From Bolinopsis microptera (Eukaryota; Ctenophora; Tentaculata; Lobata; Bolinopsidae): a DNA stretch of 64,000 bases. The DNA lies in assembly GCF_026151205.1 (NCBI RefSeq), contig NC_087073.1, forward strand, positions 868,001 through 932,000. Reading direction: 5' to 3'. The notes beneath the pieces were generated by a model that searched no databases, was not told the DNA's origin, and saw nothing but the letters and a program-made list of their open reading frames with translations. This document shows, one piece after another, positions 1 to 22,349 of this stretch; within the stretch, counting starts at the first letter, position 1, and the number at the start of each line of letters is the position of its first letter. Both the position numbers and the translations under genes were made by a program.

Positions 1-218
1 TGGGGGGTACCTGGTAGATGGTGTTGGGGGTACCTGGTAGATGGTGTTGGGGGGTACCTGGTAGATGGTGTTGGGGGGTACCTGGTAGATGGTGTTGGGG
101 GGTACCTGGTAGATGGTGTTGGGGGGGACCTGGTAGATGATGTTGGGGGTACCTGGTAGATGGTGTTGGGGGGGTACCTGGTAGATGGTGTTGGGGGGTA
201 CCTGGTAGATGGTGTTGG
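1..218. repeat. 24-bp minisatellite (GGTACCTGGTAGATGGTGTTGG)
   Basis: About nine copies of a roughly 24-bp unit containing the palindrome GGTACC and a G run of variable length run from the left edge of the window. The array probably continues outside. G-run length differences are the main variation. Confidence 0.95.
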
Positions 219-620
219 ACAGCAGATCTCGTCTCCCCATGCTGGCCGGCACATTTACCAAGACGACTTGGCAGCTGATAACAGGCTCAAAAGAGCTCGC
301 TTCTATATCTCCCCCTGTTCTTCAGATCAGTTTAATTCTGTTTGTTGGTTTCGGTAGCTGCAACCTCTTAAAGGCTCATTTCAAGTTAGACAGGATCATT
401 TTACTCTCTGGACCGGTATGTTGAAGTTAAAAATTATAGGCACAGTTAAATTTGTAGGGCAAACGTTTCAAGTTTACCCTAGTCTCAAATAACTATTAAA
501 TCTGCAAGAAGATTGACTAGATAATATTGATTGATAATCTAATGATTGACACACATCACGACTATAAACAAAACACAGCTGACACGCGTAACAAATCCAA
601 TAATGTCAGCATGGCAATAA

Positions 621-655
621 AGACCAGGAGGTACTTACTAAGTACCTCCTGGTCT
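621..655. repeat. Perfect 16-bp hairpin
   Basis: AGACCAGGAGGTACTT at 621-636 is followed by a 3-base loop and its exact reverse complement at 640-655. No gene is adjacent. It could be a short palindromic relic or a structured RNA; the sequence alone does not decide. Confidence 0.8.
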
Positions 656-914
656 AAGTAACTTAGGCCACAAACCAAAGGAGCATTTTCACATTATCTG
701 AGTGATAGTAACACTATACCCTGCTGAGAGTGGCTGAAAACAAACAACTCGTCGGAAATTTATTGGAATCGAGCGCTAATCAAGACCACGTGAGTGATGT
801 TCGGAAGCACTTAATCAGTTAACAATCCAATGAGCTGTCAAACTTGACATACAAATGTGAAAATGCTATTTATTCTCTTGGTACTGACAGGCATTGCTAG
901 AAACATCTCTAATT

Positions 915-1275
915 CATTTCTAATTTCTATTTCTATTTCTATCTCTATCTCTATTTCTATCTCTATTTCTATCTCTATTTCTATATCTATTTCTATATCT
1001 ATTTCTATTTCTATTTCTATTTCTATCTCTATTTCTATCTCTATTTCTATCTCTATTTCTATCTCTATTTCTATTTCTATTTCTATTTCTATTTCTATTT
1101 CTATCTCTATTTCTATCTCTATTTCTATCTCTATTTCTATCTCTATTTCTATCTCTATTTCTATCTCTATTTCTATCTCTATTTTTATCTCTATCTCTAT
1201 CTCTATTTCTATCTCTATTTCTATCTCTATTTCTATCTCTATTTCTATCTCTATTTCTATCTCTATTTCTATCTC
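915..1275. repeat. Hexanucleotide array (TCTATT/TCTATC)n
   Basis: A simple 6-bp array alternating TCTATT and TCTATC, about 60 units. It yields an apparent ORF of alternating Ser-Ile, which is a product of the period being a multiple of three and not a protein signal. Confidence 0.95.
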
Positions 1276-1279
1276 ATCT

Positions 1280-3340
1280 CCAATTCATTTCTATCTATAT
1301 CGGTTTGTGATTCTGTTGAAAAAGATATGCACAGGCATAATTTGGTATTAAATAAGCGGTATTAAATTCATAGGCAAACAATGATGAGCAGTTCCCCGAT
1401 TATAGTCAAAGTTTAGCTCCTGCTACTCCTGCACCTTATACTACATGAACTTGTATCTTAACTTTGTCTCAAAGTATAATAAAAGTTTGTACACGCGAAA
1501 TAGACGAACAATACAATGTCAAGTGGAAATTACAGTTAAAGTTAGAAAATAATGATGCATCAGATTCTTCGTCACGCTCATTAGTTTTATATTTCTTAAT
1601 ACAAACAATGACCATCTGCACAACATTTCCCTCTGAAAAGATAACCACATTCTTTTGTAGTGGTCCACTGTGTGGCCTGCCGAGTTGATGCTTACGAAAA
1701 GTGAAAGATTCTGGAATTTACGGGCTTTGCCATTGCCAAATGCTGATTAAAGGTGGACTGTTCATGCGGAGAGCTTGCGTTTAAAGTTCATGATGACTAT
1801 TGACTAGTAGCCATTGCATTAAAGATATGAAACTGTAAAATAAGATGCAAACTCCACAGAACGGTAAAATTATCACTCACTAGTCACTACTCAGTAACAG
1901 CTTGTCGTAATGTGAGCAGTTTGCTACAGCATAATCCAATTCAAATGATTGGTGTGCCTCGACGCTGTGCCTGCCAATAGCTCGAGACAATCTATGGACT
2001 TGCACATTTTGCGTTGTTGGAGAGTGACTCAGTAACAGGAGGAGAGAGCTAATATTATTACAGAGTGCAAAAATAACAGTCATATTCACGACTCAAGCGT
2101 TAGGATTACACGAGCCTGTCAACGTAAATAAACTTGAAGAAAAATGTGATGCACAGCGTCAAAATACTGGACTGCACTGATTAACATTGGAGAGCTAATT
2201 ACACGAAACAGTGTTCAACTGAAACATGAAGTAATGCAGGTCGCATGTTCTACCAAGTGCGCTTGCACATCAAATTTTAACTTCTATGAGGATGACAGAC
2301 GACATGATCGCAATGAAAACAATTTTAGTGAAGACCGCAATTCTTGATAACAACATGACAAGTATAGCACTATTGCTTGCCTCGGACAATGAGCTTTGTG
2401 GAGAGGACACTCCACATAACAAGATGCATTATAACATTGTTTTACTGCTTAAAATGCGTGTCAAGCCTCGCAGTTGTAATTACACCAATAATTTTGGTTT
2501 TAATACCTTTTTTCCCTGACATTTTATAGTATATTAGTAACATTTTTACCACAAAATGTGACTGTGGGGCCACCTTCTGCTCATCGAAACTTCGTCTCAC
2601 ATGATCAGTGGCATGTGCTAGTAATAAGCATCAGACTTTAAGTTATTTTTGACAACTGCAAATACTGAATGGAGTTGGATTAGCAACATATTTAAAGAGA
2701 TACGATGGTTTAACTTGTAGAAGCTTTCAATAAACATGTGTTAATCGTCGTCAGCTGCAAATAGTTTGGAGACGTCTAGAAACTGCACCAAGTGAACAGT
2801 TTAATAATAATAGTATGTATCTACATATGTAATCTCCTAACAGAACTGTTCTCATAGGTGGAATATTTAAAATAAACAACAAAGACACATTGATAATAAG
2901 TTGTAATCTCAACTTTTAAATAACTGATCACATGAATAGTTTTATAAATATTGATAAATTAAACAAAGGTTCAAGCCTGATAAAGAACGCTCTTTCTTAC
3001 TTACTGAAATCAAATCAATCGATTTCTTCATACAAAGGAGTCCGAGACGAAAAAAATGTATGTGATTGACTATTAAAAGTGTGTAATCAAAACTGATAAA
3101 CTGCGAAATATCGCCAATATGGCAGGCTAGTTCTTCCCTAATCAAACTGCCAAGATAAGGTCAGTTTGTAGTTTGTAGTCTTTTTCCCGACAAATTAACA
3201 GAAGAACTTTTCCGTAGATCTCTCAATTTCAGACGGAAGGTCAGTCAAACCAAGTCGACACTGACCATAATAAATTACCGCAAATCCTTAAAACCACTGA
3301 GACACCATAAAAATGTACAAAACATTAAAAAATTAAGATC
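1280..3340. other. Non-coding AT-rich stretch, nothing recognised
   Basis: Only short open frames occur here. None has a recognisable domain or a consistent set of splice sites. No repeat array is present. Confidence 0.5.
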
Positions 3341-3343
3341 TTT

Positions 3344-3760
3344 TCAAGAGTTCTTAGCAAGAGATCCCTCCATTCTTTGCCTCTCCTTGTCGTCCCGAGT
3401 GAAAGGCGAGGATTTGAAAGAGGATTCTTCTCCAGCAGCTAAGGACTCTGGGGGAATGGAATAATAATTGGCTTAACTAGAAACAGATAGCTAAAATAAA
3501 ACTATAAAAATAATTTGGCTATGCGATAGATAAGGATAACCGATAATATGGATAAGTTTACCTGCAATTCTAGAATCTCTCTCGTCTTTCACTGCACAGG
3601 CTCTCCCAGCTATATTTTTACCGGATGGTCTGACGGACTCGAATAACTGCAGGGAATGTGTACTGATGAAACATGCTAACACTTTGTGTTTAACATTAAA
3701 TATCGCTATAGCATAATGCTCGGGCCAGAATTTATGACACGTTTTTTGCAAAGAATTCAT
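3344..3760 (-). CDS. Unrecognised two-exon gene, about 100 aa
   Basis: Two minus-strand exons can be joined: 3760-3562 (start ATG, donor GCAG|GTAAAC) and 3447-3344 (acceptor CCCCCAG, stop TGA). The phases agree and the product is about 100 residues. The N-terminal two thirds is mixed hydrophobic and basic, including KVLACFISTHSLQLFE. The C-terminal third is polar and charged (SPFTRDDKERQRMEGSLAKNS is the extreme end minus one residue) and looks disordered. I do not recognise the family. The ATG may not be the true start because an acceptor-like TTAACAG lies about 10 bases upstream, so a further 5' exon is possible. A composite minisatellite begins about 40 bp upstream. Seen: open frames and splice consensus. 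Inferred: that it is expressed. Confidence 0.5.
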
Positions 3761-3799
3761 ATTTATATACTGTTAATCTGACAGACGTGCGGACGCCAC

Positions 3800-4495
3800 A
3801 TTATTACCTGGCCACCAAGGTAGACAGTCCCTATAATGCCCACCAGTCCTGCTCCAGCTTTACCTGGTTACCTGATTACCTGGTTACCTGGTTACATTAT
3901 TACCTGGCCACCAAGGTAGACAGTCCCTATAAGGCCCACCAGTCCTGCTCCCGCTGGTTACCTGGTTACCTGGTTACCTGGTTACCTGGTTACCTGGTTA
4001 CCTGGTTACCTGGTTACCTGGTTACCTGGTTACCTGGTTACCTGGTTACATTATTACCTGGCCACCAAGGTAGACAGTCCCTATAAGGCCCACCAGTCCT
4101 GCTCCAGCTGGTTACCTGGTTACCTGGTTACCTGGTTACCTGGTTACCTGGTTACCTGGTTACCTGGTTACCTGGTTACATTATTACCTGGCCACCAAGG
4201 TAGACAGTCCCTATAAGGCCCACCAGTCCTGCTCCCGCTTTACCTGGTTACCTGGTTACCTGGTTACCTGGTTACCTGGTTACCTGGTTACCTGGTTACC
4301 TGGTTACCTGGTTACCTGGTTACATTATTACCTGGCCACCAAGGTAGACAGTCCCTATAAGGCCCACCAGTCCTGCTCCAGCTTTACCTGGTTACCTGGT
4401 TACCTGGTTACCTGGTTACCTGGTTACCTGGTTACATTATTACCTGGCCACCAAGGTAGACAGTCCCTATAAGGCCCACCAGTCCTGCTCCAGCT
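3800..4495. repeat. Composite array: (CTGGTTAC)n blocks separated by a 60-bp unit
   Basis: Blocks of the octamer CTGGTTAC alternate with six copies of a longer unit that starts ATTATTACCTGGCCACCAAG and ends in TCCTGCTCCAGCT. This is a higher-order repeat lying between the small two-exon gene and the TOLLIP 3' end. The octamer recurs in TOLLIP intron 2. Confidence 0.95.
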
Positions 4496-4499
4496 TTTA

Positions 4500-5281
4500 T
4501 CAGATCCTTAGCTGCTGTTCCAGACATTCCTAAAAGAGAGATCGCTATTTTATTTATTTGTTTTATTTTATGGTTGAAGAGGTATCAATATCTTATTAAA
4601 CTGCATGGCTAAGTTATCATGGTTTCTGTAACGTTCGGCACTGATATTGATAGTATCAGATTACATAAGAATGTGAATAAGCCTTGATGTGACTTCCATT
4701 ATTGAGCAGAACAAGTAAATAGAGAAGAAAACAAATAATGATTTTAGGAAATGAAATTTCATCAACATAAAGTTTAAATTCCCAGATAAAACACAATCTT
4801 TTAATTATTACTTCTTTTTTTCAGCACAACATTAAGCAATTCTACCAAAAACCGTGTGATTAGAAGTAAATTTAATTCTGATTTCTATTTTCAAACATTA
4901 TTTTTGAAATGAAAACTAATATAACGTATGCTAACTCTAAATAAATTAATGTCCATAAAAAAATTGTATCATAACGGTTTCTGAAAAAATGGAAATTTGA
5001 TACATTTTTTATAAATTTGCGAAGGTATTTACATTTGGCTAAAGGTACATGGTGGTATCTTAAGTATTTACTCTACTTATCACAAGTTATAAAGCAACAA
5101 TTCACACACAATGTTAAATAAAGTTCTGACACTAATTTAAAATTGGAACAAAAACAAGTTAAAGGTCACGTGCAATATGGCTCACGTGCAATGCCCTTAT
5201 AAGGACATCACGTGCAATTCTCCAGTTCTTCAGTCTAAATTAACATGAATGTGTACAGCCTACAGCACGGAAATTACATCA
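4500..5281. other. TOLLIP 3' flank, AT-rich
   Basis: No gene is seen. Three CACGTG hexamers lie at about 5166-5213, within 120 bp of the TOLLIP stop codon, in what is probably 3' UTR or flank on the minus strand. Confidence 0.5.
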
Positions 5282-12312
<7,031 letters not shown>

Positions 12313-12314
<2 letters not shown>

Positions 12315-12735
12315 TAAGTTATATAGCTATAGCTATATAACTTAACTATACAGCTATATAACTTAACTATACAGCTATATAACTTAACTATACAGCTATA
12401 TAACTTAACTATACAGCTATATAACTTAACTATATAGCTATATTATAGTATAGCTATACAGTTAAGTTATATAGCTATATAACTTAACTACAACTTAACT
12501 TAAGTTATATAGCTATAGCTATATAACTTAACTATACAGCTATATAACTTAACTATATAGCTATATTATAGTATAGCTATATAGTTAAGTTATATAGCTA
12601 TATAACTTAACTACAACTTAACTTAAGTTATATAGCTATAGCTATATAACTTAACTTATACAACTTAACTTAAGTTATATAGCTATAGCTATATAACTTA
12701 ACTATATAGCTATATTAAAGTATAGCTCTATTATA
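12313..12735. repeat. AT-rich palindromic repeats upstream of TOLLIP
   Basis: Repeated inverted copies of AGTTATATAGCTATAGCTAT and its complement form several nested palindromes. The block touches the first ATG assigned to TOLLIP. It should readily form cruciforms or RNA hairpins. Confidence 0.9.
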
Positions 12736-12887
12736 GTGCTTTTACAATAGTTGACAGAATATTTAGAGGAAACCATGATACGTCACTGAAACCTTTTAAA
12801 AAGCCTGACGAAATGTTCTTGACACTAATATTATAGATGTCAAAGATGGAAGACTAATTAGGATATCTTAATAATAGACTGGTCGAG

Positions 12888-13162
12888 CGAACTTCAGAGC
12901 GAACTTCAGAGCGAACTTCAGAGCGAACTTCAGAGCGAACTTCAGAGCGAACTTCAGAGCGAACTTCAGAGCGAACTTCAGAGCGAACTTCAGAGCGAAG
13001 TTCAGAGCGAACTTCAGAGCGAACTTCAGAGCGAACTTCAGAGCGAACTTCAGAGCGAACTTCAGAGCGAACTTCAGAGCGAACTTCAGAGCGAACTTCA
13101 GAGCGAACTTCAGAGCGAACTTCAGAGCGAACTTCAGAGCGAACTTCAGAGCGAACTTCAGG
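12888..13162. repeat. 12-bp minisatellite (AGAGCGAACTTC)n
   Basis: About 22 units with one G-for-C variant. The apparent minus-strand ORF of Lys-Phe-Ala-Leu repeats is a consequence of the 12-bp period. Confidence 0.97.
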
Positions 13163-13485
13163 GAAACATTTAATATACCGTCACAGTACTGAGATACTTC
13201 AGCCAATGTGTACAGTAAGCTATAACAGCTGTAATCAGTGTTAAAGTACTAGACCGGATATATGATAGACTAATTAAATAATTAATTAACTAATTAATGA
13301 GTAAGTTAGTGGACCTGGTTCTGGTTTCCAGTCGGAGGAAGGAAGGGGGTAGAGGTCCGAGAACCACCTGATCCCTTCTCTGGCTTGCACTAGTCATCAG
13401 AGTTTACATTCTACAGTGCTGTGTGTATAATGTACTTTAGGTTAAGGCGTGTAATGTACAATGAAATGTATAGAGTGCTGCTAAC

Positions 13486-14362
13486 AGGTGTATATTGTAT
13501 ACCTTAGCAACACCTGCTAGTGTATACTGTATACCTTAGCAACACCTGCTAGTGTATACTGTATACCTTAGCAACACCTGCTAGTGTATACTGTATACCT
13601 TAGCAACACCTGCTAGTGTATACTGTATACCTTAGCAACACCTGCTAGTGTATACTGTATACCTTAGCAACACCTGCTAGTGTATACTGTATACCTTAGC
13701 AACACCTGCTAGTGTATACTGTATACCTTAGCAACACCTGCTAGTGTATACTGTATACCTTAGCAACACCTGCTAGTGTATACTGTATACCTTAGCAACA
13801 CCTACTAGTGTATACTGTATACCTTAGCAACACCTGCTAGTGTATACTGTATACCTTAGCAACACCTGCTAGTGTATACTGTATACCTTAGCAACACCTG
13901 CTAGTGTATACTGTATACCTTAGCAACACCTGCTAGTGTATACTGTATACCTTAGCAACACCTGCTAGTGTATACTGTATACCTTAGCAACACCTGCTAG
14001 TGTATACTGTATACCTTAGCAACACCTGCTAGTGTATACTGTATACCTTAGCAACACCTGCTAGTGTATACTGTATACCTTAGCAACACCTGCTAGTGTA
14101 TACTGTATACCTTAGCAACACCTGCTAGTGTATACTGTATACCTTAGCAACACCTGCTAGTGTATACTGTATACCTTAGCAACACCTGCTAGTGTATACT
14201 GTATACCTTAGCAACACCTTCTAGTGTATTCTGTATACCTTAGCAACACCTGCTAGTGTATACTGTATACCTTAGCAACACCTGCTAGTGTATACTGTAT
14301 ACCTTAGCAACACCTGCTAGTGTATACTGTATACCTTAGCAACACCTGCTAGTGTATACTTT
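13486..14362. repeat. 32-bp minisatellite
   Basis: About 27 copies of a 32-bp unit containing GTATACTGTATACCTTAGCA and ACACCTGCTAGT. Units are almost identical. The palindromes GTATAC and CTAG occur in each. Confidence 0.97.
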
Positions 14363-15002
14363 AGCAAGCAGGGAGAGCCTGGCTTACCTTCAGATACTCG
14401 AGATTATCATGGTATCGTCATTTTAAATTCATGTGCTCGGAATAAGAATACTTCGCTGTCAAAATGACAATTATTTGAATTATTAATAGCTATTTAGTCA
14501 AGGAGGAATAAATACAAATCGGTATTCAAATAAATTACAGGTTTCTTGAAACTGGACGAAAGCATTAGACCCAAATTTTAAGATTTAATTCCTAATTCTA
14601 ATTCATAGTGATACGAAGTTCCGAATTTCAGTTGATAAACTTAAGTAATATTAATCATGATACAACTCACTATAAATCAGAAAATCAGCTGACTAAAGAG
14701 GAATAGAAATTGTAAATATAGACTATCTAGAAGTAAAACTAGTTCAAGTAAAAATAAAAATATTTCTGTTCAACAGGGTCAAACAATCACTATTGGGCTC
14801 AGGAGTTCGGACAAAAAACTCAAAATCTTATAACAATACAGTTAATAATCGCGACAAATCTGAAATCATCCAATTAGAAATGTTCAGTTTATCACGATAC
14901 ATACTCATAAGTTGATATAATATCAAACCAGTTTTACCCAAATAAAAACACACAAAAATCAGATTAAGGTATGAACTCCCAAGCGACCGTTTTGTTGAGA
15001 GA

Positions 15003-16379
15003 TCAGCTATAAATGATGGAGTGTATAGATCTGCCACGGTGGGCAAAGTGGTAAAATGAGGGTACGTTAGTAATACTATCAAGAGTCTTCCTGTTCAAGT
15101 CGTTAGTTGCGCTGATGTCTTTAAACTCTCCCGCTACCTGCAAATAGACAACTAATTATTGCAATTCAGTTAGATATAACTTATTGTTCTTAGTTTTACT
15201 ATCAAACTTTTTTAATCCTAGTAAGTGTAACTTTGCTATACACTTGTACATACTATATTATATATATATATATTATGTACAAGTGTTATTAAACTTTCAC
15301 GCAATTATTTTTTATAGAATTAGCAGTGTTTTATCACTAAGTACCGAAAAATACGTCATCTGCGCGGTAATTTTCCGAAAGTTAGTTAAGAAGAAAGTTA
15401 GTTAACGAGAAAGTTAAGTATTTCAAATTCCATGTAAAGTGTAAACTTTAAATGAGCTCAGAACCGATGTATGCTGGGTATTCGTCGAGAAAAGGCCAGA
15501 TATTAATGCAATTTTGGATGAGCTACATTTGCTTTGACATTGCATGGCTGAGCAAATTCTTTTAAAAATTGAAAGTAAGGTATTGAATTAAGTGAAGAGT
15601 AACGGATATGCTATTTTCTTATTACGTCATTAAATTCCTTGAAAACTTAGCATATGCCAAGGATTCATATTTTGATAAAGTAAAATTCTAATGACTATAT
15701 AATTTAAATATTAGTATATGTGTCCTGTCCCGGGGTCTTTTAAAATGGAATAGGATTATAATACGCCTTTAGTAATAGATATCCGGTATTAAAATTAAGT
15801 TATACGTATAGTCCTTATCTAATAAAAATAGTTCCAGTGATTATGTGGCTCCTGCTTTGTGTTGGTTAATTAATTATTGTATAATCAGGTTTATCTAGTT
15901 GAGTTAGCTGTCATCCAGCCTCACAGTATGCAACTTATATTAGTCAATTTGTTCTATTAGTTGTACATCAAAATAATGTAAGTGTAATTTTGAATGGCTG
16001 AAATGTAATGCTTGAATCTTCATTCTCAATACATAATATAATAATTAATCGAATTTTCAAATTTAATGAATTGTTAATTTATGTATGCTCACTCACCTTG
16101 GAAATACCAAAGCAGGCTATAACAAATCCAATAACGCATTGAGTGGTGATATCGACTGGTAAACCTGCACAGAGATAAGATGAGTTGATTGTAACTCTGT
16201 AATCAACACAAGGGAGTTAACACGAAATAAAATTAAGAAATAAAATGAAAGGAGGTGTTATTAATACCATCATAGGGCTGCTCGGAGAGTCTGAGGTTAG
16301 CGCGGTGGTGCGCAGAGCCGAGTCCCGCGTGCAGTACCATCAACATCCCCACCAACACACATCCTCTACCAAGGTTCAT
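15003..16379 (-). CDS. MMGT1: ER membrane protein complex subunit 5, three exons
   Basis: EMC5 (MMGT1) is a small two-pass membrane protein of the ER membrane complex, which inserts tail-anchored and multipass proteins. Minus-strand exons are 16379-16268, 16164-16097 and 15137-15003. Phases agree and the product is 104 aa; the human protein has 131 aa with a longer tail. The first hydrophobic segment is around residues 7-21 (VLVGMLMVLHAGLG), followed by HHR and LRLSEQPYDGLPVDI, which aligns with the family. The second membrane segment is CVIGFVIACFGI. The C-terminal block AGEFKDISATNDLNRKTLD then NVPSFYHFAHRGR is the family signature. An in-frame ATG three codons upstream (16388) is possible. 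Donors GTATTA and GTGAGT and acceptors GTGCAG and TTGCAG are all acceptable. A GGTTACTA array begins just upstream of the start codon, and its far end carries a copy of exon 1 sequence. Confidence 0.92.
15241..15285. repeat. AT hairpin downstream of EMC5 intron 2 end
   Basis: CACTTGTACATA and its complement flank an (AT)n core inside EMC5 intron 2. It may be a small palindromic repeat. Confidence 0.7.
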
Positions 16380-16384
16380 TACAT

Positions 16385-16505
16385 ACATTCTGACCTGTGG
16401 TTACTAGAGGTTACTATTGGTTACTAGTGGTTACTATTGGTTACTATTGGTTACTATTGGTTACTATTGGTTACTATTGGTTACTATTGGTTACAGGGGG
16501 TTACT
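16385..16505. repeat. (GGTTACTATT)n array 5' of EMC5
   Basis: About ten units of GGTTACTATT or GGTTACTAGT. The flanks are duplicated: CATCCCCACCAACACACATC in exon 1 (16344-16365) recurs with one change at 16513-16534 beyond the array, together with CTGACCTGTG. Confidence 0.85.
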
Positions 16506-16840
16506 ATGGTTACATCCCCACCAGCACACATCCTGACCTGTGTTCTAGGGGGCAGTGTTAGCAGAACGAATAGTAAATTTAAAAGTTTTAGTTTTAAGAG
16601 GGATTTGAGGGAATTTGAGGGAATTTGGGTGATTTTTAGTTGGCATTTTGGACGATGTTATATTTTTCAGGGTAAAACACTTTAAAGTATACGATACATT
16701 TGGGTTCTGGAAGAGTAAAAAGTTGGGTATATAGAATTTGTTTCTAATGCATTCCGCAGAAGGATGTGCAAATTTATAGCATTATTATGAAAATATGCAG
16801 AGCGGCCGGGAGAGTGCTTTAAGTGACCTGTTTAAGTGAC

Positions 16841-16841
<1 letters not shown>

Positions 16842-16872
<31 letters not shown>

Positions 16873-18236
16873 GGGGACTTTAATTAAGTGAAACAGTACC
16901 CGTGACTATCATCTAAAATATATTATGTACATTGTACAATTTAATGATATATAATTTATGAAACCCATTAGTTTGCTGTGATGATCGGACACTGTTTCGC
17001 ATTACCTACTCGTGTCTTTTAACAGCTTTGTCAGACGTAAATAGTTGAAATTGTGATCATCATTTTAAAATCAGAAAAATTATCATGTGACTACCATGTA
17101 AAATTTCTCAAAACATTGTAATTTTTCGATATTGATATGATAGTCATTGTATCACTTCTATTATGCGTAGTGTCAATTACCATGGTCATTGACACTACGT
17201 CTAGTTTTTGGAAATTTAACGCAATATAAGACCACATTTTCAACCAGTCAAAATCTCCTGTGGTCCTGGATCAGTTTCAGTAACATTCCACACACTCATG
17301 AAGATAACACATTTATCTGACATTAATATATGAACGAAAAATGAACGTGAATTTGAATCATTTTAAACATGTTTTATGACATCATGTCACATGACTGATA
17401 AATTCCATTTAAAAATGCAGATACAATAACATGATTACTACTGGTTACTAGTGGTTACTATTGGTAACGTACAGTTTCCACAGTTACTAAATCAAAACAC
17501 CACGTGTCAACGTAAATCTGGAAATCACTATTCCAACTTATACTTAAAGCAGTGTGCCCTTTGAATACGATATCAACTTTATTAAAACCTAAAATCCAGT
17601 GACAACTGACACCGTGATGGCTTTCTGGTCACTCTTATCTTCCAACAATGAACACGATCACATCTACTACTCCAGCAATAAGTATCATGATGCTCCTTCC
17701 GGATAATCGTTATAAAATGTTATTAGTGTTAAAATATGTTCTGCTATTTAAGTATCATGGCATTTATATTTTGCTTGTCATGCAATATAAAATAAATTTA
17801 GGGCAGCAATAATGTCCACAATCCATATACTTTACATTTTCAAATACATAAATACTTGTTTTCAATTTTAACAGTTAAAAAAATGGAAAAATACTTTAAT
17901 CTCAGTAAGTTTCTCTTTTGTTCAACTCTGATCTGCGAAAGGTATGTGCCCGCACTCTCATCCAATTATAATAATTGGTTTGTAATTAATTGATAGTATC
18001 CTCCGCAAGCATTCTATCAACTTTATCAACGGCACTTGCAACTGATCACCTCATCATCGTCCTCATCAAGTAACCATAGTAACACTACTAGTTACAAGTC
18101 ATGCTCAGCTAAAATCAGTCCTCGACTTTTAGGAAATTCGCATTTAACACAATGAATCTGTCTGACGGCACTGGAACTGATGGGTCTTAATCGCAGCAAT
18201 AGATTATAGAAAAGTAAAAAAGTGACCCTGGAGGTT
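16842..18236. other. Intergenic region between EMC5 and the RING gene
   Basis: It starts with a short (CT)n run and contains an 11-bp inverted repeat at about 17166-17200 (GTAGTGTCAAT and complement) and a short GGTTACTA patch at 17435-17470. No gene is seen. The EMC5 promoter and the 3' UTR of the RING gene should lie here. Confidence 0.5.
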
Positions 18237-20862
<2,626 letters not shown>

Positions 20863-22349
20863 CTGGGGAATAAATCCTAGAAATAGTGATCTTTATTTAA
20901 TACTAATGAGTTCGAAAACTGATTTTTAATTCATTTACACTACAGTGATAGCAATCTCAAAGAAATTCTGCACTCAAGCATATTCTGCAGACTGCAACTG
21001 GTTACAGACTTCAAAACTTAAAATCTCAATATACACTCAACTATATACTTGGTCAGTGGTGCAACAAAACAGCCCCACTGACCAATCCAAGCTGATGCTA
21101 CCAGTGCCAGTACTACCGTTTAAAAAAACTGCTTATAAGCAGTTTTTTTTTACGGTAGTACTGGCACTCGTATAAATGGCACTCGTTTAAATACGAGCTG
21201 GGTATAATTCCTCCCCAGTACCCCTTTAAAAATTAATTGTTCTCCAGCACTTTCACCCTTGTATTCCACCAGCTAGATTTCATTTCCATCTGGTAATGCT
21301 CTGTACATCCAATCAATAACATCTCCTAAGAAAACAAGCATTGCATTGGCGTGCATAACATAAATTTGTTCCATGTTAAGGCAATCTTGTTAGGAAACTT
21401 CCCTGCGTACTTGCAAGCTTCTAGTTTCCAGGGATTTATTACAATGGTCGTGGTTAGTGTATCCTATTTCCTTCCTTTTTTGAGCAATAACGTTACTAAA
21501 TTCATGAATTCAAGATCTCGCAACTGCAAGTTGTGAGTAGTGTAATGAGGAGTTTCCAGGTCTGCATCCAATGAAAATTGGGGCACAAACTTGTTTGGTA
21601 ATGATTGCACTGCAATTGCAGGCAACCACCCATGTATTGTAGTTGGCTAATCTTCCATACTACTAGTAAAATAGTAAATCGATCAGGTAACCAGAGGACA
21701 GAAGGCATCATGGCAAACTTACAAGAGTGTGCTGTAAAAAACACATTGAATTCTTAGTAATGATTGTGGAAGCTGGAGCCCTGTTTTGAAGGTGGAGTGA
21801 GCCCAGTGTATTGTGAATATTCATATTTTGAATTCTTACTACCAGAACCGAACTTGAGGGATTTGTTTGACGTGTTCAATGCTGCAAATGGTGTTTCATA
21901 ACTTGAAAAGAATTGTGGTTAAGAACTGTTAATACTACTATCACTAGAGAAAACCCTCTTTAAATATGTCCCTGACAGGGAAAACATTTCCTTTTGAGAG
22001 TTTGTCCCTATTAAATTTGATAATTGGGACAAATAGCTTTGTTTAGGTTGGCTTTGCTGTGATAAAGAAAGAACCTCTTGCTCATTTCTGTTCAACAAAC
22101 TCGATTCTCGGTATCAGATTTGTCACTGAAATTAGTGAAACAAATTTTTTAGTGAAACAAATTTAAAATTTTATCCTTTATTTTACAATCATAGTATAAT
22201 AATATTTATAAGCCTCCGTTTTGAAAGTTTTAAATTTTAATACATTCACATTTCTATTTAAAATTCAATTTTATGTACAAGTCAATAACTGGCCGCCAAA
22301 GCCGCGCATTCTTGAAAACAGGATTAACTTGATTATAGTTATACGACTA
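20863..22349. other. 5' region of the RING gene, no gene resolved
   Basis: Short open frames without domains. A strong palindrome sits at 21104-21167. The promoter and any 5' exons of the RING gene should be here or further right. Confidence 0.45.
21104..21167. repeat. 64-bp palindrome
   Basis: GTGCCAGTACTACCGT at 21104-21119 is matched by its exact complement at 21152-21167. The centre is itself an inverted repeat (AAACTGCTTATAAGCAGTTT). It could be a very short MITE or a hairpin RNA. Confidence 0.85.

Noticed and set aside
857..1351. 164-codon Ser-Ile repeat ORF
   Set aside because: A hexanucleotide microsatellite translated; no conserved flanks.
14380..14458. Possible exon with donor AAGGTAAGC near 14383 on the minus strand
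   Set aside because: All three frames between the nearest acceptor and this donor contain stops, and EMC5 already ends at 15003.
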